This document shows, one piece after another, positions 31,589 through 42,867 of a DNA stretch of 64,000 nt. The translations under genes and the position numbers were made by a program. Source of the stretch: Variovorax paradoxus (GTDB taxonomy: Bacteria > Pseudomonadota > Gammaproteobacteria > Burkholderiales > Burkholderiaceae_C); contig NZ_JAGGNV010000035.1 of NCBI RefSeq assembly GCF_018614955.1, forward strand, positions 1 through 64,000, read 5' to 3'. Each line of letters begins with the position of its first letter. Position 1 is the first letter of the stretch. Under the pieces are notes generated by a model, which saw only the letters and a list, made by a program, of their open reading frames with translations, had not been told where the DNA came from and ran no database searches.

Positions 31589-32683
31589 TCATCTATCTGC
31601 GGATACAGGGCGAAACACATGCGCGAGCTCGTAGGGCGGCGTGGACTCCAGCTGGTCGTAGCGGCATTCGCGCGGGGGCTTGTCGAAGCGCCAGCGCAGG
31701 AACACGGTGGCGTGACGGAAGCGGTCGCGCTGCAGATGGTCGTACTTGACTTCGCACACGCGCTCGATGCGCAGCGGCTCCCACGAGAGGTTCTTGCCCG
31801 CGCTCCAGCGGCTGCGCGCGCCGGGCATGCGCTGCGCATCATTCTGCCCCTCGGTTTGCTCCCATCCGACCCAGGGATGACCTTCGAGCGCGCGCTCGCG
31901 CAGCGGCTCGAGTTCGCGCGCGAGCGCTTTCCGCGTTGCCATGTCGAAGGACGAAGTCATGCCCACGTGGTGCAGAACGTCGCGCTCGTCGTAGAGGCCC
32001 AGCAGCAGCGAACCCACGGCGTCACGCCCGCTCTTGTGCCATCGAAAGCCTGCCACCACGCAGTCGGCGGTGCGTACGTGCTTCACTTTCAGCATGGCGC
32101 GCTTGCCTGGAAGGTAGGGCTGGTCGATCGGCTTGGCGATCACGCCGTCGAGCCCGGCACCTTCGAAATCCTGCAGCCATCGCAGCGCGAGGCTTCGGTC
32201 GATGGTCATGGGCGTCAGATGCAGCGGCGGCTCGGCTGTCGCCAGCAGCGCCTCGAGCAGCAGGCGGCGCTCGCCCTGCGGATGCGACATGAGCTCGCGC
32301 CCCTCGAGCGCCAGCAGATCGAAGGCGACGAAGGAGGCCGGCGTTTCGCTCGCCAGGCGCGCGATCCTCGATGCGGCGGGGTGGATGCGCTGCTGAAGCG
32401 CATCGAAGTCCAGCCCGCCCGGCGTGGCGATGACGATCTCGCCGTCGAGCACGCAGCCCGTGGGCAAGTGCTCGAGGAACACCTCGTGCAGATCGGGAAA
32501 GTAGCGGTCGAGGGACTTGCCGTCGCGGCTCTGGATCAGGACCTCGCGCGCACTTCGGAAGATGATCGCGCGGAACCCGTCCCACTTGGGTTCGAACAGG
32601 AAGTCGCCGCCGGCTGGCAGTTCTTCCGCCACCTTGGCGAGCACGGGCTCGATCGGGCACAGCAGCAGGTCGGTGGAAGCCAT
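31589..32683 (-). CDS. ATP-dependent DNA ligase (LigC-like)
   Basis: 364 residues. The adenylated lysine is K33 in E-P-K-W-D-G-F-R-A; the other nucleotidyltransferase motifs follow (L-D-G-E-I-V near 79, F-D-L-L-A-L near 120, D-G-V-I-A-K near 180, V-K-H near 201), then an OB-fold. It has no polymerase or nuclease part and no ku gene nearby, unlike LigD systems. Size and plan match the LigC group, linked to base excision repair in mycobacteria. It diverges from exonuclease III across 87 bases. Confidence 0.9.
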   Translation of the reverse strand: MASTDLLLCPIEPVLAKVAEELPAGGDFLFEPKWDGFRAIIFRSAREVLIQSRDGKSLDRYFPDLHEVFLEHLPTGCVLDGEIVIATPGGLDFDALQQRIHPAASRIARLASETPASFVAFDLLALEGRELMSHPQGERRLLLEALLATAEPPLHLTPMTIDRSLALRWLQDFEGAGLDGVIAKPIDQPYLPGKRAMLKVKHVRTADCVVAGFRWHKSGRDAVGSLLLGLYDERDVLHHVGMTSSFDMATRKALARELEPLRERALEGHPWVGWEQTEGQNDAQRMPGARSRWSAGKNLSWEPLRIERVCEVKYDHLQRDRFRHATVFLRWRFDKPPRECRYDQLESTPPYELAHVFRPVSADR

Positions 32684-32770
32684 GATCGAAGCACAGCATG
32701 TTCTCCGACGCCGCCGGTGACGGCTTGCACGTCATGATGCTGACATCATTCTTCCTCTGATGCATGCGCC

Positions 32771-33559
32771 ATGAAGATCGCGACCTTCAACGTCAACGGT
32801 GTCAACAGCCGGCTTGCGCGCCTGCTCGAATGGCTGGCCGAGTCGAAGCCGGACGTGGCCTGCTTGCAGGAGCTCAAGTCGCCCGACGAGAATTTTCCGG
32901 CGGCTGCGATTCGCGAAGTCGGCTACGGCGTTGTGTTCCATGGCCAGCGCTCGTGGAACGGCGTGGCCATCCTTGCGCGCGGTGCCGAGCCGCTTGAAAC
33001 CGGCCGCGGCCTGGACGGCAATTCCGAAGACAGCCAGAGCCGGTATCTCGAAGCGGTGGTCGGCGGCGTGGCCGTCGGCTGCCTTTACCTGCCCAACGGC
33101 AATCCGCAGCCAGGGCCGAAGTTCGACTACAAGCTCGAATGGTTCGGGAGGCTCGAAGCGCACGCGCGAAAGCTCTATGCGTGCGGGCTGCCCGTGGTGC
33201 TGGCGGGCGACTTCAACGTCGTGCCCACCGACGCCGACATCTACAACCCCGCTTCGTGGCGCGACGATGCGCTGCTGCAACCGGAGGCCCGCGCCGCCTT
33301 CGCGCGGCTCTTGAAGCAGGGCTGGACCGATGCGATCCGCGCGCGACATCCGAACGAGGCGATCTACACCTACTGGGACTACTGGCGCAACCGCTGGCCG
33401 CGCAACGCGGGCCTGCGCATCGACCACCTGCTGCTCAATGACGAGCTCGCGCCATTGCTGATCGATGCGAACGTGGATCGCGAGGTGCGCGGCCGTGCCG
33501 GGGCCAGCGATCACGCGCCGGCCTGGGTGGTGCTCGATCTGCCCTATGTGCCGAGCTGA
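32771..33559 (+). CDS. xth: Exodeoxyribonuclease III / AP endonuclease
   Basis: 262 residues of the Xth family. Key residues are N7 (F-N-V-N-G), E34 (Q-E-L-K), G-D-F-N-V and a terminal S-D-H-A-P. The enzyme cuts DNA at abasic sites and removes 3' blocks. It is divergent from the ATP-dependent ligase and 4 bases before a small membrane protein gene. Assignment is firm. Confidence 0.94.
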   Translation: MKIATFNVNGVNSRLARLLEWLAESKPDVACLQELKSPDENFPAAAIREVGYGVVFHGQRSWNGVAILARGAEPLETGRGLDGNSEDSQSRYLEAVVGGVAVGCLYLPNGNPQPGPKFDYKLEWFGRLEAHARKLYACGLPVVLAGDFNVVPTDADIYNPASWRDDALLQPEARAAFARLLKQGWTDAIRARHPNEAIYTYWDYWRNRWPRNAGLRIDHLLLNDELAPLLIDANVDREVRGRAGASDHAPAWVVLDLPYVPS

Positions 33560-33563
33560 TCCC

Positions 33564-34064
33564 ATGAAACTGCTCTCGCGTCTCTATTCGACGATCCATG
33601 CGTTCATGGCCCTGCTGTTCGCCTGCGCCGCGCTGGCGCTCATCGCCATCTCGACCCGCTCCGGCTGGCTCGCCATCCGCGGCGGCTTCGACCGGGCCGC
33701 GGCGGAGGCGATCATCGAGGCCGTCGGGCTGCTGGCGGCCGCGGTGGTCGCATTGCAGATCTCGCAGACCATCGCCGAGGAAGAAGTCATCCGCGACGCG
33801 CACATCAGCGCGCCGACGCGCGTGCGCCGCTTCCTGTCGCGCTTCATGGTGGTCATCGTGGTGGCGGTCGCGGTCGAAGGGCTCGTCGCCACCTTCAGGG
33901 CGCACGACGATCCGGCGCAGCTGCTCTATGCGGCGGGGGTGCTCGGCTCCATTGCCCTGTTGCTCGCCGGCTGGGGTGTGTTCATTCACCTCAACCGCTC
34001 TGCGGAGGAACTGGAACCCGAAGCGATGGCCGAGGCGAAGCAGGAGGACAGGAAGCTGAGGTGA
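33564..34064 (+). CDS. Membrane protein of unknown function
   Basis: 166 residues with about four hydrophobic segments (10-30, 48-65, 90-108, 118-138) and a charged C-terminal tail (E-E-L-E-P-E-A-M-A-E-A-K). Between them lie I-A-E-E-E-V-I-R-D-A-H. No family recognised. It is tightly linked to xth, but a DNA-repair role is not suggested by its sequence. Convergent with lhr. Confidence 0.65.
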   Translation: MKLLSRLYSTIHAFMALLFACAALALIAISTRSGWLAIRGGFDRAAAEAIIEAVGLLAAAVVALQISQTIAEEEVIRDAHISAPTRVRRFLSRFMVVIVVAVAVEGLVATFRAHDDPAQLLYAAGVLGSIALLLAGWGVFIHLNRSAEELEPEAMAEAKQEDRKLR

Positions 34065-34080
34065 GACCCAGGCGCGGGTT

Positions 34081-37000
34081 TCAGGCCGAGGCCGCAGTTG
34101 CCGCGCGCGCCGAGCGCAGTGCCGGCGACAGCGAAAGCTCGCGTCGCGCCGCGTTCTCTTCCGCCGCGCTCATGGGCACGAGGATCTCGATCTGGTCCGC
34201 GACGCTGGTCGCGATCGGAACGCCATCGCGGTACAGCACGCGTGAGCCCGCGACCCGCGGAATCCTGGTGCCCGGAACGACCGTGCCGAGCAGGTTGGCG
34301 GGATCCGAGGCCGACAGGCAGACCAGGCTGTCGTCGGGCGGCCGGCGCCGCATCTGGCGCATGAGCCCGATGGCCTCGGGCAGCGCGAACTGCTCACCGG
34401 ACAGGCCCGCGATGAAGCGGCCGCCGCGGATCTCGCCGCGCGCTTCGAGCCGGCGGTAGGTGCGCACCAGGTCGCGCCACGGCGGCAGCCAGGCGGCCTC
34501 GCGCTCGAGCACGCTCCAGCACACCACGCCATAGCGGCGCAGCAGCACACGCGCGACCTGTTCGATCGATTCGGGTGCGTGAGTGTGCGGCGTCTCTTCG
34601 GTCGTCGCCAAGCCCGGTTGCCGCGTCAGCAGCCAGCGGCCCGCATCCTCGATGCCGAACAGCGCGGCGCGGCGCCGGCGCTGCTGCTGCGCGTGCGTCG
34701 ATGAACGCCTCGAGGCCGGCACCAGCAGGGCACGCAGGCCGGCATAGCTGTCGCAGCGCACGCGGCCGCGCGCGACCAGTTCGCTCAACGCATCTTCCAG
34801 CTCGGTGCCGAGCAGGCGTGCGCCCTCGGCGATCTCGTCGAAGAAGGACGCGCCGGTGGCCGCCAGCCAGGCGGCCACGCGTTGCGCGCGCGAACCCAAT
34901 CCCGCGTCGTCGACCGGTGCCGGCGCGAGCCCGTTCCAGAGCGCCGCGCTGCGCCGCGGCAGCAGGAGGATCGGGGTGGCGCGCAGCGACTGGCCGGCAC
35001 CGCCCGCCACGCGGCCCTCGTTGGCGGACGGCCGCAGCCGCGTCCACAGCACACGCCCCGCCGTGCACAGGTCGTCGAGCCAGGCGCTGGCGTAGTCGTT
35101 GACGCGCGCCGGCAGCAGCTCGGCCTCCCACAGCGCGGCCGGCGCTTCGTAGCCTTCAAGCTGGGCCAGCACACCGGCCAGGGCTTCCGGGCCGCTGACA
35201 CGGGCGGCCGCACCGACGTGCTGCCATTCGAACAGGAAGCGCGCGAAGTCGCGCGGCTCGACCGGTTCGATCTCGCGCCGCAGGCGCTTGAGCGTGTAGC
35301 GGTGGATGCGTGCCAGCAGATGCCGCTCGCACCACTCGGGGCCGTCGGCTTGGGGCGTGAAGCGCCCTTGCAATACCTGGCCTTCGCTCTGCAAGCCCAG
35401 CAGCGCGGCTTCGACATCGGAGAGCGGCAGCCGCAGCTGCTGCGCCAGTTCGTTCGCCGAGACCGGGCCCAGCCCGGCCAGGCGCGATTGCAGCAGCTCG
35501 CGCAGCAGTTCGTCGCGGCTCCCGGAGGCCTGCGCATATTCGGCAGGTGCCTCGATGAGCGGCTGCATCGCGGCGCCGGGATACAGCGCCTGGGCCGGCG
35601 CGAGGCGCTCTGCCGCGACCCACAGGCCCGGCGACAGGCGCGTCGCGCGGCCTGCGCCGGCGAGCGCCTCGAGCCATGTCTTCCAGTTCGCGTCGCGGGC
35701 CAGGTCCTCGTCGTTGACGACGCCGAGCCCGCTCAGTGCTTCATGCATCTCGTCGGGGCTGCGAGGGCCGGGCCAGGCTTCCTGGCGCACGCTGTCGATG
35801 GCCTCCGGGTCGAGCCGGCCCATATCGTCCGCGCTCTCCGGATCGGTGTAGCGGCGGCTTTGCACGGCCTGGGTGCGGCGCTCTTCCAGCGGCGCATCGT
35901 CGAGGTAGGCGTAGGGCCGTGCGTTCAGGACTTCCGCGGCGAGCGGCGAGGGCGCGGGAAGATCGCGTGCGTCGACCGTCACTTCGCCCGCTTCGATGCG
36001 ACGCAGCAGGCGCAGCCAGCCCTCGGCATCCATGGCCTCGTGCAGGCAGTCGTCCAGGGTCTGCGCGACCAGCGGGTGGTCGGGGATCTCGCGCTCGCCC
36101 GCGAGGTTCTCGGCGCAGGCGACCTGGTCCGGGAACACGGACGCCAGCAGGTCTTCGGACTTCATGCGCTGCAGCTGCGGCGCCACCTTGCGGCCGCCGA
36201 TGAAGCGCGGCAGCGCGAGCGCGGTGGTCGCATTCCAGCGCCAGCGCACGCCGAAGAGCGGCGCGTCCAGCAGGGCCTGCACCAGCACGTCCAGCGCCGT
36301 GGCCGAGTGCAGGTAGCGGGCCACTTCCGGCAGCGGAAAGCTGTGGCTGGTGGACAGCGAGAGCACGATCGCGTCCTCGGTCGCCGCGGCCTGCAGCTCG
36401 AAGTTGAACTTGCGGCAGAAGCGCTTGCGCAGGGCCAGGCCCCACGCGCGGTTGAGACGGCTTCCATACGGCGAATGGATGACCAGCTGCATGCCGCCCG
36501 ATTCGTCGAAGAAGCGCTCGATCACGATCCGATCCTGCGTCGGCACCGCGCCCAGCGCGGCCACGGTGCGCGCGAGGTGGTCGACGATCTGGCGTGCGGC
36601 TTCCTCGTGCAGTCCCACGTCGCGCGCCAGCCGGCGCACCGCGGCCTCGGCGCCCTTCGCGGCGATCTGCTGTCCGATTTCGTCGCGCAGCCGCGAGACG
36701 CCGAAGGAGAGCTCATCGCTGCGCCCCGGCGCCTCGCCGAGCCAGAACGGGATATTGGGCGCCGCGCCATGTGCATCTTCCACGCGCACGCGGCCCGGCT
36801 CGATGCGCAGGATGCGGTAGCTGGTATTGCCGAGCTGGAACACGTCGCCGGCCAGGCTCTCGACCGCGAAATCCTCGTTCACGGTGCCGATCTTGTGGGC
36901 CTGCGGTTCGAGCACCACGCTGTAGTCGCCAGTCTCGGGAATGGTGCCGCCGGAGGTGAGGGCGGTCAGGCGCGCGCCCTTGCGTTCGCGCAGGCGGTGA

Positions 37001-38451
37001 TGGACCGCGTCGCGATGCACATAGCCGGCGCGCGGTCCGTTGCGGGTGGCGAAGCCCTCGGACAGCATGCGCACCACGGCGACGTAGTCTTCGCGCTTCA
37101 GCTGCGCATAGGGCCAGGCGCGGCGCAGCAACGCGAACAATTCATCCTCGTCCCATTCGCGGCTCGCGGTCTCGGCCACGATCTGCTGCGCCAGCACGTC
37201 GAGGGGCGCATGCAGCACGTGCAAGGCATCGAGCTCGCCGCGGCGGATGCAGTCGAGCAGGGCCGCACACTCGACCAGCTCGTCGCGCGACTGCGGAAAC
37301 AGGCGCGCCTTGGGCGTGCCGCCCACCGCGTGGCCCGAGCGCCCTGCGCGCTGCAGAAAGGTGGCGATCGATCGGGGCGAGCCCAGCTGGCACACCAGGT
37401 CGACATCGCCGATGTCCAGGCCCAGCTCCAGGGAGGCGGTCGCCACCAGCACCTTCAGCTCGCCGCGTTTGAGGCGCTGCTCCGCGTCGAGGCGCGCCTC
37501 CTTCGCGAGGCTGCCGTGATGGGCCGCCACCGCTTCCTTCCCGAGGCGCTCGCCCAGATGCCGCGCCGCACGTTCGGCCATGCGCCGGGTGTTGACGAAG
37601 ACCAGCGTCGTGCTGTGCAGGTGCACCAGCTCGGCGACGCGCGAATAGACCTGTTCCCACTGCTCGTTCGACATCACCGCGCCGAGCGGCACGGGCGGCA
37701 GCTCGAGCGCGAGATCGCGCTCCTTGGCGTAGCCGATATCGACGATCTCGCAATCCGCAACGCCATCGGTCACCGCACCGGCACCCACCAGGAAGCGCGC
37801 GACCTCGTCGATCGGCTTCTGCGTGGCGGACAAGCCGATGCGCGTCAGCGGCTTCTCGCAGAGCGATTGCAGCCTTTCGAGCGACAACGACAGATGGCTG
37901 CCGCGCTTGCTGGCCGCGATCGCATGGATCTCGTCGACGATCACGGTGTGCACGGTCGACAGCATCTTGCGGCCCGATGCCGAGCCCAGCAGCACGTAGA
38001 GCGACTCCGGCGTTGTGACCAGGATGTGCGGCGGCTTGCGCAGGTTCTGCTGGCGATCCCTGGGCGCCGTATCGCCGGTGCGCACGGCGCTGCGGATGTC
38101 GACGTCCGGCAGGCCCAGCGCGGTCAGCTCGGCGCGGATGCCCGCCAGCGGCGTTTCCAGGTTCAGGTGAATGTCGTTGGACAGCGCCTTCAGCGGCGAG
38201 ACGTAGACCACAGTGGTTTCATCGGCAAGCCCGTCGGGCTTCAAGCCCTGGCGCACCAGTCCATCCAGCGCGGCGAGGAAGGCCGTCAGGGTCTTGCCCG
38301 ATCCGGTCGGCGCGGCGACCAGCGTATGGCGGCCCGCACGGATCGCGGGCCACGCCGCCGCCTGCGCCTCGGTGGGCGCAGCGAAGCTGCGGCTGAACCA
38401 GCCGCTGACGGCGGGGTGGAAGGCGTTGAGGGACACGGGCAGACCGGACAT
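34081..38451 (-). CDS. lhr: Lhr-family ATP-dependent DNA helicase, full length
   Basis: 1456 residues, near the roughly 1500 of full Lhr. Walker A at 47-54 (A-P-T-G-S-G-K-T), DEIH box 173-176, S-A-T-Q motif III and Q-R-A-G-R-S-G-H motif VI define the superfamily 2 core; a winged-helix and Lhr-specific domain follow to about residue 870. The remaining 580 residues form the Lhr C-terminal domain with repeated winged helices, a region reported to have uracil-DNA glycosylase activity in E. coli. It runs towards the DNA ligase/exonuclease III pair. Confidence 0.93.
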   Translation of the reverse strand: MSGLPVSLNAFHPAVSGWFSRSFAAPTEAQAAAWPAIRAGRHTLVAAPTGSGKTLTAFLAALDGLVRQGLKPDGLADETTVVYVSPLKALSNDIHLNLETPLAGIRAELTALGLPDVDIRSAVRTGDTAPRDRQQNLRKPPHILVTTPESLYVLLGSASGRKMLSTVHTVIVDEIHAIAASKRGSHLSLSLERLQSLCEKPLTRIGLSATQKPIDEVARFLVGAGAVTDGVADCEIVDIGYAKERDLALELPPVPLGAVMSNEQWEQVYSRVAELVHLHSTTLVFVNTRRMAERAARHLGERLGKEAVAAHHGSLAKEARLDAEQRLKRGELKVLVATASLELGLDIGDVDLVCQLGSPRSIATFLQRAGRSGHAVGGTPKARLFPQSRDELVECAALLDCIRRGELDALHVLHAPLDVLAQQIVAETASREWDEDELFALLRRAWPYAQLKREDYVAVVRMLSEGFATRNGPRAGYVHRDAVHHRLRERKGARLTALTSGGTIPETGDYSVVLEPQAHKIGTVNEDFAVESLAGDVFQLGNTSYRILRIEPGRVRVEDAHGAAPNIPFWLGEAPGRSDELSFGVSRLRDEIGQQIAAKGAEAAVRRLARDVGLHEEAARQIVDHLARTVAALGAVPTQDRIVIERFFDESGGMQLVIHSPYGSRLNRAWGLALRKRFCRKFNFELQAAATEDAIVLSLSTSHSFPLPEVARYLHSATALDVLVQALLDAPLFGVRWRWNATTALALPRFIGGRKVAPQLQRMKSEDLLASVFPDQVACAENLAGEREIPDHPLVAQTLDDCLHEAMDAEGWLRLLRRIEAGEVTVDARDLPAPSPLAAEVLNARPYAYLDDAPLEERRTQAVQSRRYTDPESADDMGRLDPEAIDSVRQEAWPGPRSPDEMHEALSGLGVVNDEDLARDANWKTWLEALAGAGRATRLSPGLWVAAERLAPAQALYPGAAMQPLIEAPAEYAQASGSRDELLRELLQSRLAGLGPVSANELAQQLRLPLSDVEAALLGLQSEGQVLQGRFTPQADGPEWCERHLLARIHRYTLKRLRREIEPVEPRDFARFLFEWQHVGAAARVSGPEALAGVLAQLEGYEAPAALWEAELLPARVNDYASAWLDDLCTAGRVLWTRLRPSANEGRVAGGAGQSLRATPILLLPRRSAALWNGLAPAPVDDAGLGSRAQRVAAWLAATGASFFDEIAEGARLLGTELEDALSELVARGRVRCDSYAGLRALLVPASRRSSTHAQQQRRRRAALFGIEDAGRWLLTRQPGLATTEETPHTHAPESIEQVARVLLRRYGVVCWSVLEREAAWLPPWRDLVRTYRRLEARGEIRGGRFIAGLSGEQFALPEAIGLMRQMRRRPPDDSLVCLSASDPANLLGTVVPGTRIPRVAGSRVLYRDGVPIATSVADQIEILVPMSAAEENAARRELSLSPALRSARAATAASA

Positions 38452-38586
38452 CGTAGCGGCCGACGGGGCGGCCTGCCATTCCTGAGCAATTCGGGCCTTT
38501 GTCGCGAATGTCAAGTCAAAAAAACGGCTCCGCGGCGAAGCCATGCCGCTGACGCGCCGCAAGACTACTATTTGTTTTTGCGCACG

Positions 38587-41500
38587 ATGAACGACGACAT
38601 GAAACGCGACCCCGAGCCGGTTCCGGCAACGAGCTACCGGCTCGCCGACAACCGCAGCGCGCTTCAGGGACGCGTGTTCCTGACCGGCACGCAGGCGCTG
38701 GTGCGGCTCCTGCTCCTGCAGCGCAAATGGGACGAAGCGCACGGCCTGAAGACGGCCGGCTTCGTGAGCGGCTACCGCGGCTCGCCGCTCGCCGGCCTGG
38801 ACGTCGAGCTCTGGCGCGCAGAGGCCGATCTGAAGGCGCACGACATCCGCTTCCTGCCCGCCATCAACGAGGACCTGGCCGCCACGGCGCTGATGGGCAC
38901 CCAGCAGGTGGGTGCCGATGCAAAGCGCAGCTTCGACGGCGTCTTCGGCATGTGGTACGGCAAGGGCCCCGGACTCGACCGGGCCGGCGATGCGCTGCGC
39001 CACGGCAATGCAGCGGGCACGACGCGCCAGGGCGGCGTGCTGGTGGTGGTCGGCGACGATCATGCGGCCGTCTCGTCCTCGATCCCGAATGCGAGCGAGC
39101 TGTCGCTGATGGGATGGGGCATGCCGATCGTCCATCCAGCCTCGGTTGACGAGTACGACGCCTTCGGGCTGTGGGGCTGGGCCGCATCGCGGCACGCCGG
39201 CCTCTGGGTCGCGTTCAAGGCCATCTCGGAAACGGTGGAGAGCGGGCGCTCGATCGAGGTGGCGCCGCTGCCCGAGTTCAGCGCGCCCGACGAGTCGCCC
39301 GGCGCCGCCGAGGCGCGGGCCTACCGCAGCGACGACTTCCTGACGCCCGCCATCGAAGTGCGCCTGGCTGCGAGGCTGGAGGCGCTGAAGGCCTTCGCGC
39401 GGCTGAACTCGATCGATCGGCTGGTGGCGCCGGCGCCCGATGCGGCGGCTGGCATCGTGGTGGTCGGCAAGTCCTTCCATGACCTGATGGAAGTGCTGCA
39501 GCGCTCTCGCATCGACGAAGCCGAGTTGCAGCGCATCGGGCTGCGCATCTACAAGCCGGGCCTGTGCTTCCCGCTCGAATCGCAGCGTGCGCAGGACTTC
39601 TGCGCCGGCCTGCGCCACGTGCTGGTCATCGAGGAGAAGGCTTCGGTGGTCGAGCAGCAGCTCAAGGAACTGGTGTTCAACCAGGCGCAACGCCCCACGG
39701 TCTGCGGCAAGCACGATCTGGCCGGCCAGCCGCTTCTGACGTGGGTGGGGCAGCTGGGCCCGGCATCGATCGCCTCGGCCCTGCGCGCCTGGCTCGCATC
39801 GATCGAAGACCCTCTCGCCGAGCGCATCGACGCCGGCCTGTTCGCGAAGCCCGCCCTGCTGTCGAACGAGTCGGACGGCATGCGCCGGCTGCCTTACTTC
39901 TGCTCGGGCTGCCCGCACAGCTCGTCGACCAAGGTGCCGGAAGGAAGCAGGGCCCTTGCCGGCGTCGGGTGCCACTACATGGCGAGCTGGATGGACCGCA
40001 GCACCAGCGGCTTGACGCAGATGGGCGGCGAGGGCGCCGACTGGCTGGGCCATGCGCCCTTCACCGCGATGCCGCACATCTTCCAGAACATGGGCGAGGG
40101 CACGTATTTCCATTCGGGCTACCTGGCGCTGCGCCAGGCGGTCGCGAGCGGCGCGAACATCACCTACAAGATCCTGTTCAACGACGCGGTCGCGATGACC
40201 GGCGGCCAGCCGGTCGACGGCAGCATCTCCGTGCCGCAGATCTGCACCCAGGTGGCGAGCGAAGGTGCGAAGCGGGTCGTGGTGGTCACCGATGACCCCG
40301 AGGCCTATCGCGGCGTGCGGCTGGAAGAAGGCGTGCAGGTGCATCACAGGCGCGACATGGACGCGGTCCAGCGCGAGCTGCGCGAGATCGCCGGCGTCAC
40401 GGTGCTGGTCTACGACCAGACCTGCGCGGCAGAGAAGCGGCGCCGGCGCAAGAAGAAGACCTACCCCGATCCGGCCAAGCGCATGTTCATCAACGCCGCG
40501 GTGTGCGAAGGCTGCGGCGATTGCGGCGTGCAGTCCAACTGCTTCTCGGTCGCGCCGCTCGAAACCGAGTTCGGACGCAAGCGGCAGATCGAGCAGTCGA
40601 GCTGCAACAAGGACTATTCCTGCGCCGAAGGCTTCTGCCCGAGCTTCGTGACGGTGCTCGGCGGCGAGGTGCGCAAGAGCAGCACGGCCCTGTCGCCCGC
40701 GCCGGACCTGCATGCGCTCGCCGGGGCGCTGCCGCTGCCCGTGCTGCCGGAGGTCGACAGGCCTTTCGACATGCTGGTCGCCGGCGTCGGCGGCACGGGC
40801 GTGATCACCGTCGGCGCGCTGGTTACGATGGCGGCGCACCTGGAGGGCAAGGGCGCCTCCGTGCTGGACTTCACCGCGCTGGCGCAGAAGGGCGGCTCGG
40901 TCGTGAGCCATATCCGGATCGCCGGCCGGCCTTCGCTGCTGCATGCGGTGCGAGTGCAGCCGCAGCGCGCGCGCACGTTGATCGTGGCCGACATGGTGGT
41001 GGGGGCGCTGCCCGACGTGCTGGGCACGGTGAAGGAGGGCGGCACCCAGATCATCGTCAACTCCCACCTGCAGACCCTGGCCGAGTTCACGCGTTCGCCG
41101 GACTTGCCTTTCCGTCACGAAGCCCTGCTGCAGAAGTTCCGGGCGGCTGCCGGCGAAGCCCAGGTCCAGGCCCTCGATGCGCACGACGCTGCCAAGGCCC
41201 TGCTCGGCGATGCGATCGGCGCCAACATGCTGCTGCTCGGCTTTGCCTGGCAACGCGGCGGCGTGCCGATCGGGCTCGATGCGCTGATGCGGGCCGTCGA
41301 ACTTAACGGCGTCGCGGTCGAGGCCAACAAGAAGGCCTTTGCCGCCGGGCGCCTGGCGGCACACGATCCGGCCTGGAAGGCGAAGCTGTCGGGCCGCGAA
41401 GGGACCGTGGTGCAACTGATGCGGCCGCAAGGCCTGGAGAAGCTCATCGAGACCCGCGTGCGCTTTCTCGAGGACTACCAGAGCGCGTCGTATGCGAAGC

Positions 41501-42096
41501 GCTACCTGGATTTCGTGCGGCGGGTCGAGGCCGCCGAGCGCGCGGCCGCGCCCGAGGCCCGGAAGCTGCGCCTCACGGACGCCGTGGCCCGCAACCTCTT
41601 CAAGCTCATGGCCTACAAGGACGAGTACGAGGTGGCGCGCCTGTACACGCGACCGGAGTTCCTGGCCGATCTGCGCGCGCAGTTCGAAGGCGATTTCCAG
41701 CTTCAGTTCAATCTCGCGCCGACCTGGTTCGCGAAGCGGAATGCGCAGGGCGTGCCGACGAAGCGCGCCTACGGGCAATGGATGCTGGCGATGTTCAAGG
41801 GACTCGGCGCGCTGCGCCGGCTGCGCGGCACGCCTTTCGATCCCTTCGGCTACACGGCGGAACGCAGGCAGGAGCGGCAGCTGATCGCCGAGTACCGCCA
41901 ACTCGTGGAGCGCCTGCTCGAGGGCTTGAGCGCGGATCGGCTGGCGGACGCGGCACGCATTGCCGGCCTGGCGGAGAAGATCCGCGGCTACGGCCACATC
42001 AAGGACGAGAGCATCCGCAGCTACCGGAAGGACCTGGCTGCGGCGCTGGACGGTGCGCCGCATGGCCGTGCTGCGCCTGCCTTGAGGATCGCTTGA
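38587..42096 (+). CDS. Fused indolepyruvate ferredoxin oxidoreductase
   Basis: 1169 residues. The alpha (pyrimidine/TPP) parts come first, with G-Y-R-G-S-P-L near 58 and the TPP region G-C-H-Y-M-A...G-G-E-G around 460-485. A ferredoxin-type cysteine set starts at C640 (C-E-G-C-G-D-C-x5-C), and the gamma domain ([11 protein letters not shown]) begins near 735. It decarboxylates aryl 2-oxo acids to aryl-acyl-CoA, passing electrons to an unknown acceptor. An ATG 12 bases in is an alternative start. It diverges from lhr across 135 bases. Confidence 0.92.
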   Translation: MNDDMKRDPEPVPATSYRLADNRSALQGRVFLTGTQALVRLLLLQRKWDEAHGLKTAGFVSGYRGSPLAGLDVELWRAEADLKAHDIRFLPAINEDLAATALMGTQQVGADAKRSFDGVFGMWYGKGPGLDRAGDALRHGNAAGTTRQGGVLVVVGDDHAAVSSSIPNASELSLMGWGMPIVHPASVDEYDAFGLWGWAASRHAGLWVAFKAISETVESGRSIEVAPLPEFSAPDESPGAAEARAYRSDDFLTPAIEVRLAARLEALKAFARLNSIDRLVAPAPDAAAGIVVVGKSFHDLMEVLQRSRIDEAELQRIGLRIYKPGLCFPLESQRAQDFCAGLRHVLVIEEKASVVEQQLKELVFNQAQRPTVCGKHDLAGQPLLTWVGQLGPASIASALRAWLASIEDPLAERIDAGLFAKPALLSNESDGMRRLPYFCSGCPHSSSTKVPEGSRALAGVGCHYMASWMDRSTSGLTQMGGEGADWLGHAPFTAMPHIFQNMGEGTYFHSGYLALRQAVASGANITYKILFNDAVAMTGGQPVDGSISVPQICTQVASEGAKRVVVVTDDPEAYRGVRLEEGVQVHHRRDMDAVQRELREIAGVTVLVYDQTCAAEKRRRRKKKTYPDPAKRMFINAAVCEGCGDCGVQSNCFSVAPLETEFGRKRQIEQSSCNKDYSCAEGFCPSFVTVLGGEVRKSSTALSPAPDLHALAGALPLPVLPEVDRPFDMLVAGVGGTGVITVGALVTMAAHLEGKGASVLDFTALAQKGGSVVSHIRIAGRPSLLHAVRVQPQRARTLIVADMVVGALPDVLGTVKEGGTQIIVNSHLQTLAEFTRSPDLPFRHEALLQKFRAAAGEAQVQALDAHDAAKALLGDAIGANMLLLGFAWQRGGVPIGLDALMRAVELNGVAVEANKKAFAAGRLAAHDPAWKAKLSGREGTVVQLMRPQGLEKLIETRVRFLEDYQSASYAKRYLDFVRRVEAAERAAAPEARKLRLTDAVARNLFKLMAYKDEYEVARLYTRPEFLADLRAQFEGDFQLQFNLAPTWFAKRNAQGVPTKRAYGQWMLAMFKGLGALRRLRGTPFDPFGYTAERRQERQLIAEYRQLVERLLEGLSADRLADAARIAGLAEKIRGYGHIKDESIRSYRKDLAAALDGAPHGRAAPALRIA

Positions 42097-42242
42097 GCGA
42101 GAAAAATTCCGCAGCTGCGCGGCCGAACCGGCCGCCAGCATCGATGCCCGCGGTTTTTGCCGAATCCTTCACGCGGTGCTCGGGCCGTTTGCGCCGACAC
42201 TGCGACCCAGGTTCTCTGGGGGATTGCTGACTGCAATCATTC

Positions 42243-42268
42243 GGCCCGCTTCGTGCGGGCCTTTTTTT
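42243..42268 (+). terminator. Rho-independent terminator
   Basis: GGCCCGC-TTCGT-GCGGGCC followed by seven T. It lies 146 bases after the indolepyruvate oxidoreductase stop, which is far for its own terminator, so the gap 42097-42242 may hold a small transcript. Confidence 0.85.
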
Positions 42269-42273
42269 GCCTG

Positions 42274-42804
42274 TCAGCGTGGCCGACGGCCGTAGGCCAG
42301 CGTCTTGAAATCGTCGAAGCTCGGCAATGTCCAGTCGACGTCGTCACGGGAGAAGCGATAGTCGTCGAGCCACGCCGTCCAGCAGGCGAACTGCGGCGGC
42401 GAGGGCGCCACGACGGGGCGCTGTTTCTTTATCAGTTCGAGCGCCTCGAGCGGCGCATGGCCGCGGTGCACCAGCAGGCACAGCGCCAGCGTGGCCGAAC
42501 GGCCGATGCCGTATTCGCAATGGATGAGCACGCGCTGCCCCACGTCGAGGAACTCGTTCGCGAAGCGGATGCCGTGCTCGACGTCCGCCATCCGTACGCC
42601 GCACATGTCCTCGGTGGGCAGGTGCAGCAGCGCGATGCCGTGCCGGCGCAGCACGTGCGGATCGGGGATCGCTTCGCCGCGCAGGTCGATCACGGCCTGG
42701 ATGCGATGCTCGCGCGCGAGCTGCTCCGCGAAGTCGTAAGGGAAGCTGCCGCCGACGGCGAGCAGCTCGGTGATCCAGCTGAAGTTCGGTTGCCAGGGGT
42801 CCAT
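42274..42804 (-). CDS. Dual-specificity / tyrosine protein phosphatase-like protein
   Basis: 176 residues with the phosphatase loop H95-C96-E-Y-G-I-G-R102-S and a likely general acid D66 in L-P-T-E-D-M. This is the cysteine phosphatase fold of DSP/PTP type. No signal peptide. Substrate could be protein, phosphoinositide or RNA. Convergent with the indolepyruvate oxidoreductase. Single gene with no clear partner. Confidence 0.85.
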   Translation of the reverse strand: MDPWQPNFSWITELLAVGGSFPYDFAEQLAREHRIQAVIDLRGEAIPDPHVLRRHGIALLHLPTEDMCGVRMADVEHGIRFANEFLDVGQRVLIHCEYGIGRSATLALCLLVHRGHAPLEALELIKKQRPVVAPSPPQFACWTAWLDDYRFSRDDVDWTLPSFDDFKTLAYGRRPR

Positions 42805-42867
42805 GAAAGAAACCTAGCGCCTTCTGCCTGGCGTTTGCGTAGGCCGTTGTAGAAAGAGATCGCCTTG

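Noticed and set aside
31589-38451. The four-gene ligase-associated helicase/exonuclease damage cluster
   Set aside because: That system uses a shorter helicase of about 800 residues and a metallophosphoesterase. Here Lhr is full length and no such nuclease is present.
34882-42096. A 2404-codon open frame on the plus strand across the lhr region
   Set aside because: Only the part from 38587 is real (indolepyruvate oxidoreductase). The rest is antisense to lhr, kept open by high GC and lacking any family pattern.
34081-42141. A 2686-codon open frame on the minus strand
   Set aside because: Only 34081-38451 is lhr. The upstream part is antisense to the oxidoreductase and low-complexity.
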